From positions 62,001 to 126,000 of the forward strand of contig NZ_LOHF01000018.1 in the NCBI RefSeq assembly GCF_002158995.1: a stretch of 64,000 nt of DNA. The letters are read 5' to 3'. Positions 62,268-64,000 of the stretch are shown one piece after another (positions within the stretch are counted from its first letter, which is position 1; each line of letters begins with the position of its first letter). The stretch is from Pseudomonas caspiana. GTDB taxonomy: Bacteria; Pseudomonadota; Gammaproteobacteria; Pseudomonadales; Pseudomonadaceae. A model generated the notes under the pieces. That model searched no databases, had not been told where the DNA came from, and worked only from the letters and a program-made list of their open reading frames with translations. Both the position numbers and the translations under genes were made by a program.

Positions 62268-62334
62268 TGTAGTTTTACTACAAATCGTCGGCTATTTCAG
62301 CCTTTCGAACTGTAGGGGCAGTAGTAAAGCTACA
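62268..62334. promoter_or_regulatory. paired operator-like palindromes upstream of aceE
   Basis: TGTAGTTTTACTACA (62268-62282, perfect 6-3-6 palindrome) and AGTAGTAAAGCTACA (62320-62334, same motif inverted, two changes). They are 52 bases apart, about five helical turns. The core fits TnGTnnnACnA, the FadR/PdhR-class GntR consensus. Confidence 0.5.
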
Positions 62335-62539
62335 GGGAAGCGTATAAAACGTTCGTCATGTGTTGTGGGATAAAACGTTCCTGTTGGTTGAAAACAAACA
62401 TAAACGGATCAAATCAGATGCTGGCTGCTACAAAAATCACTATCCCAGCAATTTATGACTTTTGTTCGACAGTTCTGTCAGTGGCGTGCCGGTTTCCTGC
62501 GCGCTACACAGCTCTTCGCACGCCGATCTAGGATAGACC

Positions 62540-64000
62540 ATGAGCCTACCTTCGCTGGCCGATATTCCGGCCATCCTGCTGCCTTTAGTCTCTCGTGCGC
62601 AACAGTCGTTTCGCACATCTCTTGCTGCTTCGTCGGACGGCGCTTCGACATCTTTCGACGCCTGGCCTGAATCCCGTCGCGCAGCGTTCGACCGGGTTTG
62701 TGCGGCCAGCGACTTCGTCACCGAGCAGGTCTGCCGTGACCCGCATGTCCTGCTTGACCTCGCTGAATCCGGCGAGCTGGAGCGCAGTTTTGCGCCCGGC
62801 GAACTGCGCGGGCAGATCGCGGCAACGTTGGCCGAAGCGGTCAGCGAGGACGAACTGGGGCGTAATCTACGTCGCCAGCGCATGCGCCAGCAAGTACGGA
62901 TTATCTGGCGCGATCTGACCCGCCAGGCTGATCTGGTGGAAACCTGTCGCGACCTGTCGGAAATGGCTGACGGCTGCATCGACCTGGCTTATCAATGGCT
63001 GTACGAGCGCCATTGCCAGCAGTTCGGCACGCCCACCGGTCGGCGCAGCGGCGAAGTGCAGCAGATGGTGATTCTCGGCATGGGCAAGCTGGGTGCCGTG
63101 GAGCTGAACCTTTCGTCGGACATCGATCTGATTTTTGCGTACCCCGAAGGCGGCGAGACGGTGGGGGTCAAGCGCCCACTGGACAACCAGGAGTTTTTCA
63201 TCCGCCTGGGCCAGCGTTTGATAAAGGCGCTGGACCCGATCACCGTTGACGGCTTTGTGTTCCGCGTTGACATGCGCCTGCGGCCTTACGGTTCATCCGG
63301 GGCATTGGTGCTGAGCTTCAATGCGCTTGAGCAGTATTACCAGGATCAGGGGCGAGACTGGGAACGTTACGCGATGATCAAGGCCCGCGTAGTCGGCGGT
63401 GATCAGGCTGCGGGCGAGCAGTTGCTGGAGATGCTTCGGCCATTCGTCTATCGCCGCTATCTGGATTTCTCGGCCATCGAAGCGCTGCGCACCATGAAAC
63501 AGCTGATTCAGCAGGAAGTACGCCGCAAGGGCATGGCGGAGAACATCAAGCTTGGCGCAGGCGGCATTCGTGAAGTCGAGTTCATTGCACAGGCATTCCA
63601 GTTGATTCACGGTGGCCGTGACTTGAGCCTGCAACAGCGACCTCTGCTTAAAGTGCTGCGCACGCTGGAAGGGCAGGGCTATCTACCTGCAGCAGTTATT
63701 GACGAGCTGCGCCAAGGCTATGAATTTTTGCGTTATACCGAGCACGCCATCCAGGCGATTGCCGACCGGCAGACGCAAATGTTGCCTGAAGACGAGAAGG
63801 ATCAGGCCCGAATCGCTTTCATGCTGGGCTTTACCGACTGGCAGAGCTTCCACGAACGGTTGATGCACTGGCGTGGACGAGTGTCGTGGCATTTCCGTCA
63901 AGTCATTGCGGACCCGGACTCTGATCCGGACGACGAGCAGCAGGACGAGGCCGAAGTGGTGGTCGGTGTGGAATGGCTGCCGCTGTGGGAAGAGTCCCAG
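62540..64000 (+). CDS. glnE: glutamine synthetase adenylyltransferase/deadenylase (5' part)
   Basis: The first 487 codons of a roughly 980-aa protein are present; the rest lies beyond the window. The N-terminal adenylyl-removing domain shows MVILGMGKLGAVELNLSSDI and DLIFAYPEGG (nucleotidyltransferase motif with paired Asp). RVDMRLRPYGSSGALVLSF and GAGGIREVEFIAQAFQLIHG follow. GlnE adds and removes AMP on glutamine synthetase according to nitrogen status. Divergent from aceE. The ATG at 62540 follows GGATAG. From memory, PAO1 also has glnE beside aceE. Confidence 0.96.
   Translation, partial: MSLPSLADIPAILLPLVSRAQQSFRTSLAASSDGASTSFDAWPESRRAAFDRVCAASDFVTEQVCRDPHVLLDLAESGELERSFAPGELRGQIAATLAEAVSEDELGRNLRRQRMRQQVRIIWRDLTRQADLVETCRDLSEMADGCIDLAYQWLYERHCQQFGTPTGRRSGEVQQMVILGMGKLGAVELNLSSDIDLIFAYPEGGETVGVKRPLDNQEFFIRLGQRLIKALDPITVDGFVFRVDMRLRPYGSSGALVLSFNALEQYYQDQGRDWERYAMIKARVVGGDQAAGEQLLEMLRPFVYRRYLDFSAIEALRTMKQLIQQEVRRKGMAENIKLGAGGIREVEFIAQAFQLIHGGRDLSLQQRPLLKVLRTLEGQGYLPAAVIDELRQGYEFLRYTEHAIQAIADRQTQMLPEDEKDQARIAFMLGFTDWQSFHERLMHWRGRVSWHFRQVIADPDSDPDDEQQDEAEVVVGVEWLPLWEESQ

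Overview
The window is chromosomal DNA of a Pseudomonas (Gammaproteobacteria). Support comes from whole-gene resemblance (PutA with a DNA-binding N-terminus, CbcXWV, BetIBA, GbdR, DipA, AceEF, GlnE), from about twenty REP/REPIN repeats of the kind typical of this genus, and from a RAYT transposase beside its own repeats. The species cannot be fixed from the sequence alone. No rRNA, tRNA, CRISPR array, prophage or classical insertion sequence was found.

Layout. (1) 1-4.9 kb, minus strand: the start of a MscK-type mechanosensitive channel, a NhaP2/CvrA K+/H+ antiporter and an acyl-CoA dehydrogenase. (2) 5.0-9.0 kb: a small island with a 72-aa Pseudomonas small protein behind a strikingly structured leader, a delta-60 beta-propeller protein, a broken copy of such a gene, and a secreted trypsin-like protease. 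Three gene starts here share an upstream box at constant spacing, and a decayed copy of the putA 3' end lies at the inner edge. (3) 9.0-14.8 kb: divergent putA/putP with GTTGCA boxes between them. (4) 15-30 kb: mixed core genes (PL7 alginate lyase, REC-PAS-GGDEF-EAL protein, YgjP-like protein, ElaA, periplasmic binding protein, YccS, BaiN/YhiN-type flavoprotein, DbpA, an MFS exporter, a TldD/PmbA-type pair). (5) 30.5-40.1 kb: a complete choline uptake and oxidation region, betA-betB-betI and cbcV-cbcW-cbcX on the minus strand, with gbdR divergent. Candidate BetI, GbdR and sigma-54 sites are visible. (6) 40.6-51.2 kb: an accessory block of surface and secreted proteins: two lipoproteins of one family (one with the domain duplicated), an autotransporter, and two large Ig-like repeat proteins without a signal peptide. 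(7) 51.9-64 kb: rlmJ, RAYT with three REPINs, msrA, dipA, aceF, aceE and divergent glnE (partial).

From memory of P. aeruginosa PAO1, regions 1 and 7 correspond to neighbouring genes (PA5022-PA5020 and PA5019-PA5014). The 47 kb between the acyl-CoA dehydrogenase and rlmJ is therefore a synteny break carrying genes that lie elsewhere or are missing in PAO1.

How genes work together: CbcXWV imports choline, BetA and BetB oxidise it to glycine betaine, BetI represses in the absence of choline, and GbdR senses betaine. PutP imports proline and PutA both oxidises it and represses the locus. AceE and AceF form most of pyruvate dehydrogenase. The least understood part is the 40.6-51.2 kb block; the most unusual non-coding signal is the structured leader at 5.38-5.60 kb.
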